A DNA stretch of 64,000 nt from Sandaracinus amylolyticus (GCF_000737325.1 NZ_CP011125.1:2914001-2978000); one strand, 5' to 3'. Positions 32,972-41,648 are shown, numbered from the stretch's first letter. Numbers and translations are program-made. Notes: a model not told the origin generated them from the sequence alone.

Positions 32972-34419
32972 GGCGCCACCACGTGCTCGAACGTGTCGCG
33001 CTCCACGCCCACGTCGTCGACCACGCGCCCGCGGATCACGTCGTTGCCCTCCGCGTCCTGCACGATCTCGACGAACATCGCCTGCAGGAACGACCCCGAC
33101 GCGACGCGCAGCGCGGCGTCCTCGGGGAGCTCCTCCACGAGCTCGTCGATGTTCCCGTCGACGAACCCGCCCGCGCCCGTCGTGATGTACGTGACGTCGC
33201 CGACCTCGAAGCGCTCGTAGCCGTGCATGTGCCCGGCGAGCACGAGCGGGACGCGGTGCGCGTCGATGATCGGCAGCAGCGACGCGCGCTGGTTCTCGCG
33301 CGGCCGGTAGTCGCCCACCGAGTAGAGCGGGCGATGCAGGTAGACGATCGAGAAGCGGTAATTCGGGTCCGCTTCGGCCTCGGCGAGCTCTTCCTCGAGC
33401 CAGTCGATCTGCGTCGATCCGAGATCGAGATCGTGCTCGCTCGAGAGCGAGAAGAAGTGAACGCCGCCGGTCTGGTAGTGGTACCACTCGTTCGTTCCGT
33501 CGCGCCCCGCGGGCGAGAAGAGACGAAGGTAGTAGTCGTCGTACTCGTGCGGGACCTCGTCGACCTCGTGGTTGCCGACGCAGGGCAGGAACGCGTTCGC
33601 GCGGAGCAGCGGCTGCATCAGGCGGAACCACGCCTGGTGCGTCTCGATCACGGTCGAGTAGTACTGGATGTCGCCGACGTGCACGGTGAACTCGGCCTGC
33701 GCGGGATCTTCGCTCGTGATCAGCCGCACCGTGCCCATCACCGCGGGGGACGTGTCGCCGATCGCGTAGAACGTGATCGGCGTCGTGTGATCGTCGGGCG
33801 CGTGCATCGTGCAGAAGCGCCCGCCTTCCTCGGGATATCCGACGATCGAGTACGCGTAGCAGGTCGCCGGGGTCAGCCCGGTGATCTCGACGTCGTTGAC
33901 GAAGTACGTGCCGGGGTAGTCGGGCTCGCGCACCACGGCGCTTCCGACGCCGTACGAGAGCTGCACGATCGTCTCGCGCGACGTGCCCTCGTGCGTCGTG
34001 ATCTCCTCGCTGCCCTCGGCGTGCACCTCGACTGCCGCGGGCTCGGGCGCGAGGCGCGACTCCCACCGCACGACGATGCGATCGACGTCGGGCCGCAGCG
34101 TCCACGGTCCCTTGAGCGGCGAGTCGTCGGGCGGTGGACCCGCATCGGGCGGGCCGGCGTCGACGACGGGTTGGCCCGCGTCGGGCGGAGCCGCGTCGTC
34201 GTCACCGCACGCGACACAGAGCACGAGCACGAGCACGAGCGAGCACGAGAGCTGAAGAGGCGTCTCGAAACCTCCCGTCGCTCCTCTGCAGATCCGGGCC
34301 CGATCGCGGCGTTGCTCCTCCTCGCCGGGCCTCGGGCCCGACTCGTCGTCGCGCCTTGCGTTCGGGCCCGTCTCCTGGCGGAGCTCGGTCCGGTTTCGAG
34401 ACACCTCTTGAGCACGCAT
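32968..34419 (-). CDS. Purple-acid-phosphatase-like metallophosphoesterase lipoprotein
   Basis: A calcineurin-like phosphoesterase with an N-terminal fibronectin-like domain (about 95-190 of the long frame). Metal-site motifs are present in order: AIGDTSPAV, VHVGDIQYY, CVGNHEVDEVPHE, VYLHRPLYS and AGHMHGYER. The start is unclear. The long frame begins at ATG 34419, but its first ~54 residues look non-coding and the lipoprotein signal (LQLSCSLVLVLVLCVAC-GDDD) comes after them. GGGAGG at 34271-34276 lies seven bases before an in-frame ACG, with no ATG, GTG or TTG there. A rare start codon or an error in the GAGCAC repeat (34221-34250) may explain this. It is the first gene of a coupled pair. 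Confidence 0.82.
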   Translation of the reverse strand: MRAQEVSRNRTELRQETGPNARRDDESGPRPGEEEQRRDRARICRGATGGFETPLQLSCSLVLVLVLCVACGDDDAAPPDAGQPVVDAGPPDAGPPPDDSPLKGPWTLRPDVDRIVVRWESRLAPEPAAVEVHAEGSEEITTHEGTSRETIVQLSYGVGSAVVREPDYPGTYFVNDVEITGLTPATCYAYSIVGYPEEGGRFCTMHAPDDHTTPITFYAIGDTSPAVMGTVRLITSEDPAQAEFTVHVGDIQYYSTVIETHQAWFRLMQPLLRANAFLPCVGNHEVDEVPHEYDDYYLRLFSPAGRDGTNEWYHYQTGGVHFFSLSSEHDLDLGSTQIDWLEEELAEAEADPNYRFSIVYLHRPLYSVGDYRPRENQRASLLPIIDAHRVPLVLAGHMHGYERFEVGDVTYITTGAGGFVDGNIDELVEELPEDAALRVASGSFLQAMFVEIVQDAEGNDVIRGRVVDDVGVERDTFEHVVAP

Positions 34420-34461
34420 GGCCGGCGAGTCTACCCACCTCCTGTGCTACACGTCGCGGCC

Positions 34462-35217
34462 ATGCCGTGGACGACGATGCGTCTGCGCGGGCAGAAGGTG
34501 CTCGTGCGGTGCGACGAGGCGGGCACGCCGCAGGCCGAGAGCGGCCGCGTCGAGATCCGCTACAAGCCGAACGACGGCCGCGCGTACCGCGCGCTGCCCG
34601 CGAACCTCGAGGCGATCGACGACGCCGAGGTGCTGCCCGACGACCACTGCGCGCCCGCCGAGGACGCGCCGAAGAGCGGTGCGGCGGCGAAGACCACGAC
34701 GACGACGACGAAGAGCGCGGGCGGTGCGTCGAAGGCCGGACCGCGCAAGACCGCGGCGATCGCGGCCGGCGAGCAGAAGGCGCGCGATGGTGCGGTCGTC
34801 GCGTACGCCGACGGCGCGTGCAGCGGCAATCCGGGGCCCGCGGGGCTCGGCGTGGTGATCGACGACGGCGGCACGCGTCGCGAGCTCAGCGAGTATCTTG
34901 GTCAGGCGACCAACAATGTCGCCGAGCTCACGGCGATCCTGCGCGTCGCCGAGCGCTACCAGGGTGACGCGCGGCCGGTCGAGATCCGCACCGACAGCCA
35001 GTACTCGATCGGCGTGCTCGCGAAGGGCTGGAAGGCGAAGGCGAACACCGAGCTCGTCGCGCAGGTGAAGAAGGCGCTCGCGGGCGTGCCCGACGTGCAC
35101 CTCATCTACGTGCCCGGGCACTCGGGGTTCGCGGGGAACGAGCGCGCCGACGAGCTCGCGCGCGACGCGGTGAGCGGGCGCCGCACGAGCGGATGGATGG
35201 AAAAGAAGCGGCCGTGA
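34462..35217 (+). CDS. rnhA: Ribonuclease HI with extra N-terminal domain
   Basis: A 251-residue protein whose C-terminal ~145 residues form RNase HI, which cuts the RNA strand of RNA-DNA hybrids. Active-site residues are visible: Asp in AYADGACSGNPGP, Glu in NNVAELTAI, Asp in IRTDSQYSI, and the His and last Asp in GHSGFAGNERADELA. The first ~60 residues (VRCDEAGTPQAESGRVEIRYKPNDGRAYRA) form an unrecognised small beta-rich domain. A Thr/Lys/Ala linker joins the two. It is not the usual HBD sequence. ATG 34462 is the likely start without a clear ribosome site. The gene is divergent from the phosphoesterase. Confidence 0.9.
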   Translation: MPWTTMRLRGQKVLVRCDEAGTPQAESGRVEIRYKPNDGRAYRALPANLEAIDDAEVLPDDHCAPAEDAPKSGAAAKTTTTTTKSAGGASKAGPRKTAAIAAGEQKARDGAVVAYADGACSGNPGPAGLGVVIDDGGTRRELSEYLGQATNNVAELTAILRVAERYQGDARPVEIRTDSQYSIGVLAKGWKAKANTELVAQVKKALAGVPDVHLIYVPGHSGFAGNERADELARDAVSGRRTSGWMEKKRP

Positions 35218-35274
35218 TCGCGATTCTGGCGCGCATGTAGGACATCGCCCTACCATGCGCGTCGGAGGTCTCGG

Positions 35275-35715
35275 ATGAGCCGCTTTCGTCGTCTGGATCG
35301 CTACGTCGTCGGGTCCCACGGCCGCGCGATGTCGCTCGACGGTCATCAGCTGATCGGCGATCGCGTGCTCGATGCGTCGGGCGAGGGCGTGCTCGTCGCG
35401 TGCGACGAGCGCGTGGAGCTCGGGCAGCGCGTCTTCGTGTCGTACCCGGTGCCGCGCAGCGAGCTCGTGTTCGACGCGGAGACCGAGGTCGTGCGCATCG
35501 TGCGCGGCGAGCGCGAGGGCGATCCCGGGTACTGCGCGGGGCTGCGCTTCGTCGCGTTCGATCGTCGCGATCGGCTCGCCCTCGGGATCGACCTGCGCGA
35601 GCTGCCGCTCGTGCCGCGCCGCGTGCGCTGGGACGCGACGCGCGCGACGCCGATCCCGCTCACGCACGTGAAGCGCGCGGTCGTGGTCCGCCCGATCATG
35701 CAGGTCGGCGCGTAG
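35275..35715 (+). CDS. PilZ-domain protein
   Basis: A 146-residue single-domain protein of PilZ type, a family that binds cyclic-di-GMP. The D/NxSxxG element is present as DASGEGV, followed by strands typical of the barrel (GQRVFVSYPVP, ETEVVRIVRGE) and GLRFVAFD. An N-terminal Arg/His cluster (GSHGRA) may replace the usual RxxxR, so ligand binding is not certain. The start at ATG 35275 is supported by GGAGG seven bases upstream. It may act with the FHA-GGDEF protein in cyclic-di-GMP signalling, though it is 26 kb away. Confidence 0.75.
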   Translation: MSRFRRLDRYVVGSHGRAMSLDGHQLIGDRVLDASGEGVLVACDERVELGQRVFVSYPVPRSELVFDAETEVVRIVRGEREGDPGYCAGLRFVAFDRRDRLALGIDLRELPLVPRRVRWDATRATPIPLTHVKRAVVVRPIMQVGA

Positions 35716-35818
35716 CGGGTGTGCAGCGCGCTGCACGACGGCGCGTCGTGATCGCTGAGAACGCGCGGTTTTCGCGCGGGCACGAGGGATGCTGCGAGGG
35801 CGCGTCGAGGAGGACTCG

Positions 35819-36250
35819 GTGCGTCTCGAGCTGCTCTCGCTGTCCGTGCTCGCCGCCACCGCGCTCGCTGCGTTGATCGACTCGGCGCGCCGCGCCGGGC
35901 CCAGCGACGCCGACGACGAGACGATGCCGATCGCGTCGCCGAGCGCGACGCTCGAGCTCCTTCAGCGCACCCGCGCACGCCTCGACGATCACCCGCCGCG
36001 CGTATTGATCGCGCTCGGTGTCGTCGCGCTGATCGTCGCGTCCGTGGCGCCGCTCGTCGAGGTGCGCTGCCTCGAGATCTCGGCGGTGCTCGGGGCCGCG
36101 GGCGTCGGCCTCGCGGTGCCCGGGCTGCGGTGGGCGCACGACGTGCGTCGCGAGCGACGCGCGCTCGACGCGCGCATCCATCAGGTGCGCACGAAGATCG
36201 CGAGCTCGCCCGGTCTCATCCGAAGCGGCGCGCCGCTTCCGCGATCGTGA
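35819..36250 (+). CDS. Small membrane protein of unknown function, 143 aa
   Basis: A 143-residue protein with a hydrophobic N-terminal segment (LLSLSVLAATALAALI). Two further membrane stretches follow (VLIALGVVALIVASVAPLV, ISAVLGAAGVGLAVPG) and then a basic helical tail. GTG 35819 is preferred over ATG 35789 because GAGGAGG lies five bases upstream. No family is recognised. Its 3' end overlaps the convergent deacetylase gene by 35 bases. Confidence 0.65.
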   Translation: MRLELLSLSVLAATALAALIDSARRAGPSDADDETMPIASPSATLELLQRTRARLDDHPPRVLIALGVVALIVASVAPLVEVRCLEISAVLGAAGVGLAVPGLRWAHDVRRERRALDARIHQVRTKIASSPGLIRSGAPLPRS

Positions 36251-37136
36251 CCAGCTGATACCCGTGCCGGCGCAGGGTGCGGATCGCGCTCTCGAGCGCG
36301 GCTCCCTTCGCGCGCGCCGTGCGTCGCACGTCGGGCTGGTGCGGCTTCAGCCAGGTGAGCCCGTCCTCGTCGGCGTCGGCGAGATCGATCCCGTGGAGCT
36401 CGAGGTTCACGAACGGGCGCCCCGCGATCATCTCGGTGAGCACGCGCGCGCCCGCTTCGCCGCTGAGCACGACACTCGTTCCGATGTACGGCATGCGCCC
36501 GGTGCCGTCGCGCGTGACGCCGATCGGCAGCTCGAGCAGGCCCTTGCCGCGCGTCCAGTACGGATGGCCGCGTCGATACGGATCCGCGGGCGCGATCAGC
36601 ACGCGCGGATCGTCGACGATGCTGTGGCTCTGCCGGCCGCGCGCGCGGATCGCGCCGATCGCGAGCGTCTTCGCGCTGTAGTACGCGGGGCAGGGGAACA
36701 CGCTCGAGTCGTACGCGTACCCGAGCTCCTCGAGCACCTCGAACACGTCGTCGTCGATCGTGTAGCCGGGCGCGCGGAACCCGACCGGCGCGACGCCGGT
36801 CGCGCGCACGATCGCCTCGCCGCCCTTCGCGATCTCCTCGAGCACCTCGCCGCGCGGGCGCTTCGTGAGGTCGTAGAAGTGCTGCCACGAGTGGTTCGCG
36901 ATCTCGTGCCCCGACTGCGCGAGCGAGCGCACCTTCGCGCGGTTCTCCTCGCGATCGAGGTCGCGCCCGATCGCGAAGAACGTCGCGGGCACGTCCTCGC
37001 GCGCGAAGAGCGCGGCGAGGCGCGGCACTGCGCGATCGTAGATCGCGTGCTCGCTGCCCGAGGGCACGTCGAGCCCGTGGATCGCCGCGTAACAGGGGAT
37101 CTCGTCGAGATCGACGCTGATCGCAGCGAGCTTCAC
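36216..37136 (-). CDS. Polysaccharide deacetylase (NodB/CE4 family)
   Basis: A 306-residue CE4-type deacetylase. Motifs are in the family order: SVDLDEIP (catalytic base and metal Asp), NHSWQHFYDL (HxxxH metal ligands), GFRAPGYTIDDD and a late LELHGIDL. There is no signal peptide, so it probably acts on cytoplasmic, lipid-linked sugar intermediates, as in the PuuE/DUF3473 type. It starts 4 bases downstream of the glycosyltransferase stop on the same strand. With the divergent UDP-galactopyranose-mutase-like gene it makes a small surface-glycan group. Confidence 0.9.
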   Translation of the reverse strand: MKLAAISVDLDEIPCYAAIHGLDVPSGSEHAIYDRAVPRLAALFAREDVPATFFAIGRDLDREENRAKVRSLAQSGHEIANHSWQHFYDLTKRPRGEVLEEIAKGGEAIVRATGVAPVGFRAPGYTIDDDVFEVLEELGYAYDSSVFPCPAYYSAKTLAIGAIRARGRQSHSIVDDPRVLIAPADPYRRGHPYWTRGKGLLELPIGVTRDGTGRMPYIGTSVVLSGEAGARVLTEMIAGRPFVNLELHGIDLADADEDGLTWLKPHQPDVRRTARAKGAALESAIRTLRRHGYQLVTIAEAARRFG

Positions 37137-37140
37137 GCGC

Positions 37141-37851
37141 TCAGCCCTGGATGCGGATCGCCCAGACCAGCTTGCCGAGGTTCTTCATCACGTTCGGCAC
37201 GCGGCGGAAGAGGCCGATCGTGGGCACGCGCTTCTCGAGCACGCGCACCGGGATCTCCACCACCGCGAGCTTCGCGCGCTCCGCGCGGATGACGAACTCG
37301 CTCGCGAAGAGGTCCTTGTCGACGATGCACGCGCGCGCGATCGGGACGAGCTTCTCGCGGCGGAACGCCTTGAGGCCGTGGGTGTCGGTCCCGGTGAAGC
37401 CGAGCGACGCGCGCAGCATGCCGTTGATCACCTGGGTGCCGAGCCGGCGCACGAACGGGCGCTCGTCGCTCGCGCCGCGCATCGCCTTGCTGCCGACGAC
37501 GAGGTCCGCCTCGCCGCTGTCGAGCACCGCGAGCGCGCGACGATAGAAGTCGGTGTCGCAGAGATCGATCTCGTCGCAGATGACGTACTCGCCGCGCGCC
37601 TCGAGGATGCCGCGCTTGAGCGCGCCGCCGTAATTCGGCTGCCCGAAGCTGAACGAGCGCACCTGGGGGAAGCGCTGCGAGAGCTTCTCCGCGAGCTCGA
37701 CGGTCGCGTCGCGCGAGCCGTTCTCCGCGATGATCAGCTCGTAGTCCCAGGGGAACTCGCGCAGGCGATCGATCAGGTCGATCACTGCGGACTGGAGGAT
37801 CGGCTCCTCGTTGTAGACCGGGATGACGATGCTGACGTGCGGGCTGGCCAT
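37141..37851 (-). CDS. Family 2 glycosyltransferase (dolichyl-phosphate-mannose-synthase-like)
   Basis: A 236-residue GT-A glycosyltransferase without membrane helices. It begins [15 protein letters not shown]. The nucleotide-sugar part continues [34 protein letters not shown] and the acidic DEIDLCD in place of DxD. Later [17 protein letters not shown] matches the polyprenyl-phosphate sugar transferase subgroup. It probably loads a sugar on a lipid carrier or growing glycan. It is first in a two-gene operon with the deacetylase and is divergent from the FAD enzyme gene, 76 bases away. Confidence 0.9.
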   Translation of the reverse strand: MASPHVSIVIPVYNEEPILQSAVIDLIDRLREFPWDYELIIAENGSRDATVELAEKLSQRFPQVRSFSFGQPNYGGALKRGILEARGEYVICDEIDLCDTDFYRRALAVLDSGEADLVVGSKAMRGASDERPFVRRLGTQVINGMLRASLGFTGTDTHGLKAFRREKLVPIARACIVDKDLFASEFVIRAERAKLAVVEIPVRVLEKRVPTIGLFRRVPNVMKNLGKLVWAIRIQG

Positions 37852-37927
37852 GCGGGCGCGCGGTATTTCCCGCGCAGCCGCGCGTGCGTCAAGGCGCTAT
37901 TCTCTCGGCCTTTCCGCTGGAGAACTC

Positions 37928-39205
37928 ATGGAGCGCGTTCGTCATCTGATCGTCGGCGCAGGGATGTCGGGGCTCGCGTACGCCGATCGCCTCGGCAAGG
38001 ACGAGGACTACCTCGTGCTCGAGGCCGACGCGGAGATCGGCGGCTACTGCAAGACCGTCGTGCAGGACGGCTTCACCTGGGACTACTCCGGGCACTTCTT
38101 CCACTTCAAGCACGCCGACATCGAGCACGACCTCGTCACGCGCATGCACGGCCAGCGCATCCTGCGCGTGCAGAAGGACTCGCGGATCTTCTGGAAGGAC
38201 GGCACGTGGATCGACTTCCCGTTCCAGAAGAACATCCACCAGCTGCCGCGCGAGGAGTTCCTCGAGTGCCTGCACGATCTCCACTTCCGTGATTGCAGCG
38301 CCAAGCCCGCGAGCTTCCGCGACATGCTCTACGCGAAGTTCGGGCGCGGCATCGCGGAGAAGTTCCTCGTTCCGTACAACGAGAAGCTCTACGCGACGGA
38401 CCTCGCGACGCTCGACGTCGACGCGATGGGGCGCTTCTTCCCGTACGCCGACGAGGACGAGATCCTCCGCAACTTCACGCAGCCCGACAACGCCTCGTAC
38501 AACTCGACGTTCACGTACCCCGAGGGCGGCGCGATCCAGTACGTGCACGCGATCGCGAGCGGCGTCGATCCCGCGCGCATCGCACTCTCGGAGCGCGTCG
38601 AGCGCATCGATCTGCGGGGCAAGGTCGCGACCACGTCGAAGGGCCGCGAGATCGCGTTCGAGTACCTCGTGAGCTCGGCGCCCTTCGTGAGGCTGCTCGA
38701 CATGAGCGGGCTGCCGCACGAGCGGAGCACGTACACGTGGAACAAGGTCCTCGTGTTCAACCTCGGGTTCGATCGCAAGGGCCCCGAGCGCGTGCACTGG
38801 ATGTACTTCCCGCAGCGCGAGCTCTCGTTCTATCGGATCGGCTTCTACGACAACATCTTCGGCACCGATCGCATGAGCCTCTACGTCGAGATCGGTCACC
38901 CGAAGGACACGACGATCGACGCGGCCGCGATCGAGAGCGCGCGCGCGCACGTGATCGAGGATCTCGTCGAAGCGGGGATCGTCACCGACCATCGCCTCGT
39001 GGCGTCGCACTCGGTCGTGATGGACCCCGCGTACGTGCACATCACGCGCGCATCGCTGAAGGACGTCGCGGCGAAGAAGCGCATCCTCGAGTCGCGCGGC
39101 GTGTACTCGATCGGCCGCTACGGGTCGTGGACCTACTGCAGCATCGAGGACAACATCGTCGAAGCACGCGCGCTCGCGGACGCGCTCGTCGTGCCCTGGC
39201 GCTGA
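37928..39205 (+). CDS. FAD-dependent UDP-galactopyranose-mutase-like/amine-oxidase-fold protein
   Basis: A 425-residue flavoprotein. The N-terminal dinucleotide-binding loop is [16 protein letters not shown], followed by [26 protein letters not shown] and the substrate region [15 protein letters not shown] resemble UDP-galactopyranose mutase and the related protoporphyrinogen-oxidase-like sugar enzymes, as does the late [18 protein letters not shown]. The substrate cannot be fixed from sequence. ATG 37928 follows GGAGAA. The gene is divergent from the glycosyltransferase-deacetylase pair, suggesting a role in making an unusual surface sugar. Confidence 0.82.
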   Translation: MERVRHLIVGAGMSGLAYADRLGKDEDYLVLEADAEIGGYCKTVVQDGFTWDYSGHFFHFKHADIEHDLVTRMHGQRILRVQKDSRIFWKDGTWIDFPFQKNIHQLPREEFLECLHDLHFRDCSAKPASFRDMLYAKFGRGIAEKFLVPYNEKLYATDLATLDVDAMGRFFPYADEDEILRNFTQPDNASYNSTFTYPEGGAIQYVHAIASGVDPARIALSERVERIDLRGKVATTSKGREIAFEYLVSSAPFVRLLDMSGLPHERSTYTWNKVLVFNLGFDRKGPERVHWMYFPQRELSFYRIGFYDNIFGTDRMSLYVEIGHPKDTTIDAAAIESARAHVIEDLVEAGIVTDHRLVASHSVVMDPAYVHITRASLKDVAAKKRILESRGVYSIGRYGSWTYCSIEDNIVEARALADALVVPWR

Positions 39206-39288
39206 GAAGGCGCCGCGGACGAGGCGTCTCCGGTCTCGAGCCGAGCTCCTGGCGACGCGCCCGGGCGACGTCTCGGTGCGTCGAATAG

Positions 39289-39316
39289 TTGACTGACTAG
39301 ACGCTCATGCTAACGT
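39289..39316 (+). promoter_or_regulatory. Promoter with TetR-type operator before the SDR gene
   Basis: TTGACT (39289-39294) and TAACGT (39311-39316) are spaced 16 bases, with TG one base before the -10. The spacer begins with GACTAGAC and continues GCTCAT. The same layout, TTGAC followed by an operator, recurs before the tetR gene at 40339. Confidence 0.6.
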
Positions 39317-39359
39317 CGCTGCGTTCGTTGGTCGTGCACATTATCGCGTGCCCGAATCA

Positions 39360-39376
39360 ATGAGCGTCTAGACAGT
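39360..39376. promoter_or_regulatory. Second operator copy, inverted, before the SDR gene
   Basis: ATGAGCGTCTAGACAGT is the inverted repeat of ACTGACTAGACGCTCAT at 39292-39308 with one mismatch over 17 bases. The core GTCTAGAC is palindromic. The copies are 68 bases apart, about 6.5 helical turns, compatible with two TetR dimers or a small loop. It lies in the presumed untranslated leader of the SDR gene. Confidence 0.6.
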
Positions 39377-39402
39377 TGGTTATTCTGCGCAAGGAGGACG
39401 AC

Positions 39403-40350
39403 ATGGCTCACTGGACCACCGCCGACATGCCTCGTCAGCACGGCCGCTCGGCCGTCATCACCGGAACCGGCGGGCTCGGGCTCGAGGACGCGCTCGAGCT
39501 CGCGCGCGCGGGTGGGGAGGTCATCATCGCCGGACGCAACCCGCAGAAGGGCGCCGACGCCGTCGCGAAGATCCGTGCGCAGGTGCCCGCCGCGAACGTG
39601 CGGTTCGAGGTGCTCGACCTCGCCAGCCTCGCGTCGGTCGCGGACTTCGCGGCCCGACTGCGGAGCCAGCGCGACAGCCTCGACCTGCTCGTCAACAACG
39701 CGGCGGTCATGGTCCCGCCGACGCGTCAGGAGACCTCCGACGGGCTCGAGCTGCAGTTCGGCACCAACTATCTCGGGCACTTCGCGCTGACCGCGCACCT
39801 CCTGCCGCTCCTCCGCAAGGGCCAGCAGCCGCGCGTGATCACGCTGTCGAGCGTCGCGAGCCGCGACGGCAAGCTCGCGTTCGACGATCTCCAGGAGACG
39901 ACTCGCTACGTGCCGATGCGCGCGTACAGCCAGTCGAAGCTCGCGTGCCTGATGTTCGCGCTCGAGCTGCAGCGTCGCAGCGACGCAGGTCGCTGGGGGA
40001 TCACCAGCATCGCGGCGCATCCCGGCATCTCGCGCACCGATCTCCTGCACAACGCGCCCGGTCGTTGGAGCCTCGTCGGCGTCGTCCGGAGCCTCCTGTG
40101 GTTCCTCTTCCAGCCCGCCTCGCAGGGCGCACTGCCGACGCTCTTCGCCGCGACCTCACCGGACGCTGCGCCCGGCGCCTACTACGGGCCCCACAAGCTG
40201 CGCGAGATGCGCGGCTATCCGGCCCCCGCCGCGATCCCGCCGCAGGCGCAGGACAGGGCTGCGGCCGAGCGTCTCTGGCGCGTGTCCGAGCAGCTCTCGG
40301 GCATCACGTTCGCCGACGTCGCCCGGCTCGGCCCGACGTTGACCGTCTAG
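39403..40350 (+). CDS. Short-chain dehydrogenase/reductase (retinol-dehydrogenase-like)
   Basis: A 315-residue NAD(P)-dependent SDR. The cofactor loop is TGTGGLGLE, with AGRNPQKGADAV suggesting NADP preference and DLASL next. The catalytic residues are in LVNNAAV, TLSSVAS (Ser) and YSQSK (Tyr, Lys). Near the end AHPGISRTDL matches the retinol-dehydrogenase-like subgroup acting on lipophilic alcohols or aldehydes. ATG 39403 follows AAGGAGG, so the upstream TTG is not used. Two operators precede it and its stop codon TAG lies within the operator of the following tetR gene; the TetR protein encoded next is the probable repressor. Confidence 0.93.
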   Translation: MAHWTTADMPRQHGRSAVITGTGGLGLEDALELARAGGEVIIAGRNPQKGADAVAKIRAQVPAANVRFEVLDLASLASVADFAARLRSQRDSLDLLVNNAAVMVPPTRQETSDGLELQFGTNYLGHFALTAHLLPLLRKGQQPRVITLSSVASRDGKLAFDDLQETTRYVPMRAYSQSKLACLMFALELQRRSDAGRWGITSIAAHPGISRTDLLHNAPGRWSLVGVVRSLLWFLFQPASQGALPTLFAATSPDAAPGAYYGPHKLREMRGYPAPAAIPPQAQDRAAAERLWRVSEQLSGITFADVARLGPTLTV

Positions 40351-40367
40351 ACGCTCGCCGATAGATA
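40339..40367 (+). promoter_or_regulatory. tetR promoter with operator in the spacer, apparently leaderless
   Basis: TTGACC (40339-40344) and TAGATA (40362-40367) are exactly 17 bases apart. The spacer starts with the operator GTCTAGACGCTC (40345-40356), matching the SDR operators. The expected start of transcription falls on or next to the GTG start codon at 40374, and no Shine-Dalgarno is present. Confidence 0.65.
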
Positions 40368-40373
40368 CGCGAC

Positions 40374-40940
40374 GTGGCGAGGCCGAAGAGCGACGACCGG
40401 CGCAACGCGATCCTCGCGGCCGCGGTGCGCGTGATCGTGGCCCAGGGCCTGAGCGCGCCGACCGCCGCGATCGCGCGAGAGGCGGGCATCTCGAACGGAT
40501 CGCTCTTCACGTACTTCGAGACGAAGACCGAGCTCTTCAATCAGCTCTACCTCGAGCTGAAGGCCGGGATGGCGACCGCGGCGCTCGACGGCTTCTCGGC
40601 GAAGGAGTCGCTGCGCGATCAGTTCGCGCGCGTCTGGTCGAACTGGACCCACTGGGCGACGTCCAACCCCGACAAGCGGCGCGCGTTGATGCTGCTCCAG
40701 GTCTCCGGCGACATCACGCCGGAGACGCGCGCGGCATCGCACAAGGAGATGGCGTTCATCGCCGCGCTGCTCGAGCGCGCTCGAGCGAAGGGGCCGATGA
40801 AGGACACGCCGATGGTGCTCGTGTCCGCCATCATGACCGCGGTCGCCGAGACCACCATGGACTTCATGCTCCAGCATCCGGACCACGCGGACGAGCACTC
40901 GAAGGCGGGGTTCGACGCGCTCTGGCGCATGCTGAGCTGA
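40374..40940 (+). CDS. TetR-family repressor of the SDR gene
   Basis: A 188-residue TetR regulator. The N-terminal helix-turn-helix is IVAQGLSAPTAAIAREAGISNGSLFTYFETK. The helical ligand-binding region follows, with WSNWTHWATSNPDKRRALMLLQ. GTG 40374 is 23 bases after the SDR stop. A promoter whose spacer contains the GTCTAGAC operator ends six bases before it, so autoregulation is likely. The inducer is unknown but is probably a substrate of the SDR. It is convergent with a second tetR gene 3 bases away. Confidence 0.92.
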   Translation: MARPKSDDRRNAILAAAVRVIVAQGLSAPTAAIAREAGISNGSLFTYFETKTELFNQLYLELKAGMATAALDGFSAKESLRDQFARVWSNWTHWATSNPDKRRALMLLQVSGDITPETRAASHKEMAFIAALLERARAKGPMKDTPMVLVSAIMTAVAETTMDFMLQHPDHADEHSKAGFDALWRMLS

Positions 40941-40943
40941 CGC

Positions 40944-41579
40944 TCAGCCGCGCGACAGATACCGCTTCACCAACCGCGCGAGCTCGTCGATCAGCTGCTC
41001 GCGCGGGATCGGATCGCCCGAGGGATCACACGCCCAGCGGTGCACCGCGGACTCCAGCACGTCGACGACGATGCGCGCCGCGACGTGGGCGTCGGGCACG
41101 TCGACGTCGCGCATCGACGTCAGCAGCATCGCGAGCGCGTCGGTGTGCCGCGCTTCGATCGCGCGGACCCGCGCGCGGATCGCGGGCGGGTGCGGCACCT
41201 CCTCGAAGAGCGCGCGATGGAGCCGCGGCGCGTCCTCGTGCAGCGCGACCATCGTCTCCACGATCGCGCGTGAGAGCGCGTCGACGCTCGGGCATCCCAT
41301 CGCGAGCTCGCTCGCGCGCGACGCGAGCAGCGCCTCCGCGCGCTCGAGGTGACGCTCGACGAGCGCGGTCACCAGCGCTTCCTTGCCCGGGAAGTACTCG
41401 TAGAGCGTCCCGATCGACACGCCCGCGCGCTTCGCGACGTGGTTCGTCGTCAGCTCGCTCCACCCGCGGCTCACCAGGATCCGAGCAGCCGCGCCGAGGA
41501 TCGCCTCGACGGTCTGCGTCGAGCGCCGCTGGACCGGCGCTTTTCTCGGGCGAAATCGTGCTGCGGGCGCGCGCGTCAT
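40944..41579 (-). CDS. TetR-family regulator
   Basis: A 211-residue TetR protein with an Arg-rich start (RFRPRKAPVQRRSTQT). The helix-turn-helix is ILVSRGWSELTTNHVAKRAGVSIGTLYEYFPGKEAL, read here in parts as TTNHVAKRAGVSIGTLYEYF. The ligand-binding half carries AIVETMVALHEDAPRLHRALFEEVPHP. ATG 41579 follows GGAGG. It is divergent from the ICMT-like gene, with a perfect 20-bp palindrome between them that is its probable operator. It shares no close similarity with the neighbouring TetR by eye. Confidence 0.93.
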   Translation of the reverse strand: MTRAPAARFRPRKAPVQRRSTQTVEAILGAAARILVSRGWSELTTNHVAKRAGVSIGTLYEYFPGKEALVTALVERHLERAEALLASRASELAMGCPSVDALSRAIVETMVALHEDAPRLHRALFEEVPHPPAIRARVRAIEARHTDALAMLLTSMRDVDVPDAHVAARIVVDVLESAVHRWACDPSGDPIPREQLIDELARLVKRYLSRG

Positions 41580-41603
41580 CGTGCCTCCGGATCCGAGTCG
41601 TCG

Positions 41604-41623
41604 ATCCGAGCAATTGCTCGGAT
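41604..41623. promoter_or_regulatory. Perfect 20-bp palindrome, likely TetR operator
   Basis: ATCCGAGCAATTGCTCGGAT is fully self-complementary. It is centred in the 69-base gap between the divergent tetR (start 41579) and ICMT-like (start 41649) genes. A half copy ATCCGAG lies at 41591-41597. It is placed to control both genes. Confidence 0.75.
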
Positions 41624-41648
41624 TCTTCCTCTCGTCGAGGAGGTGGCC

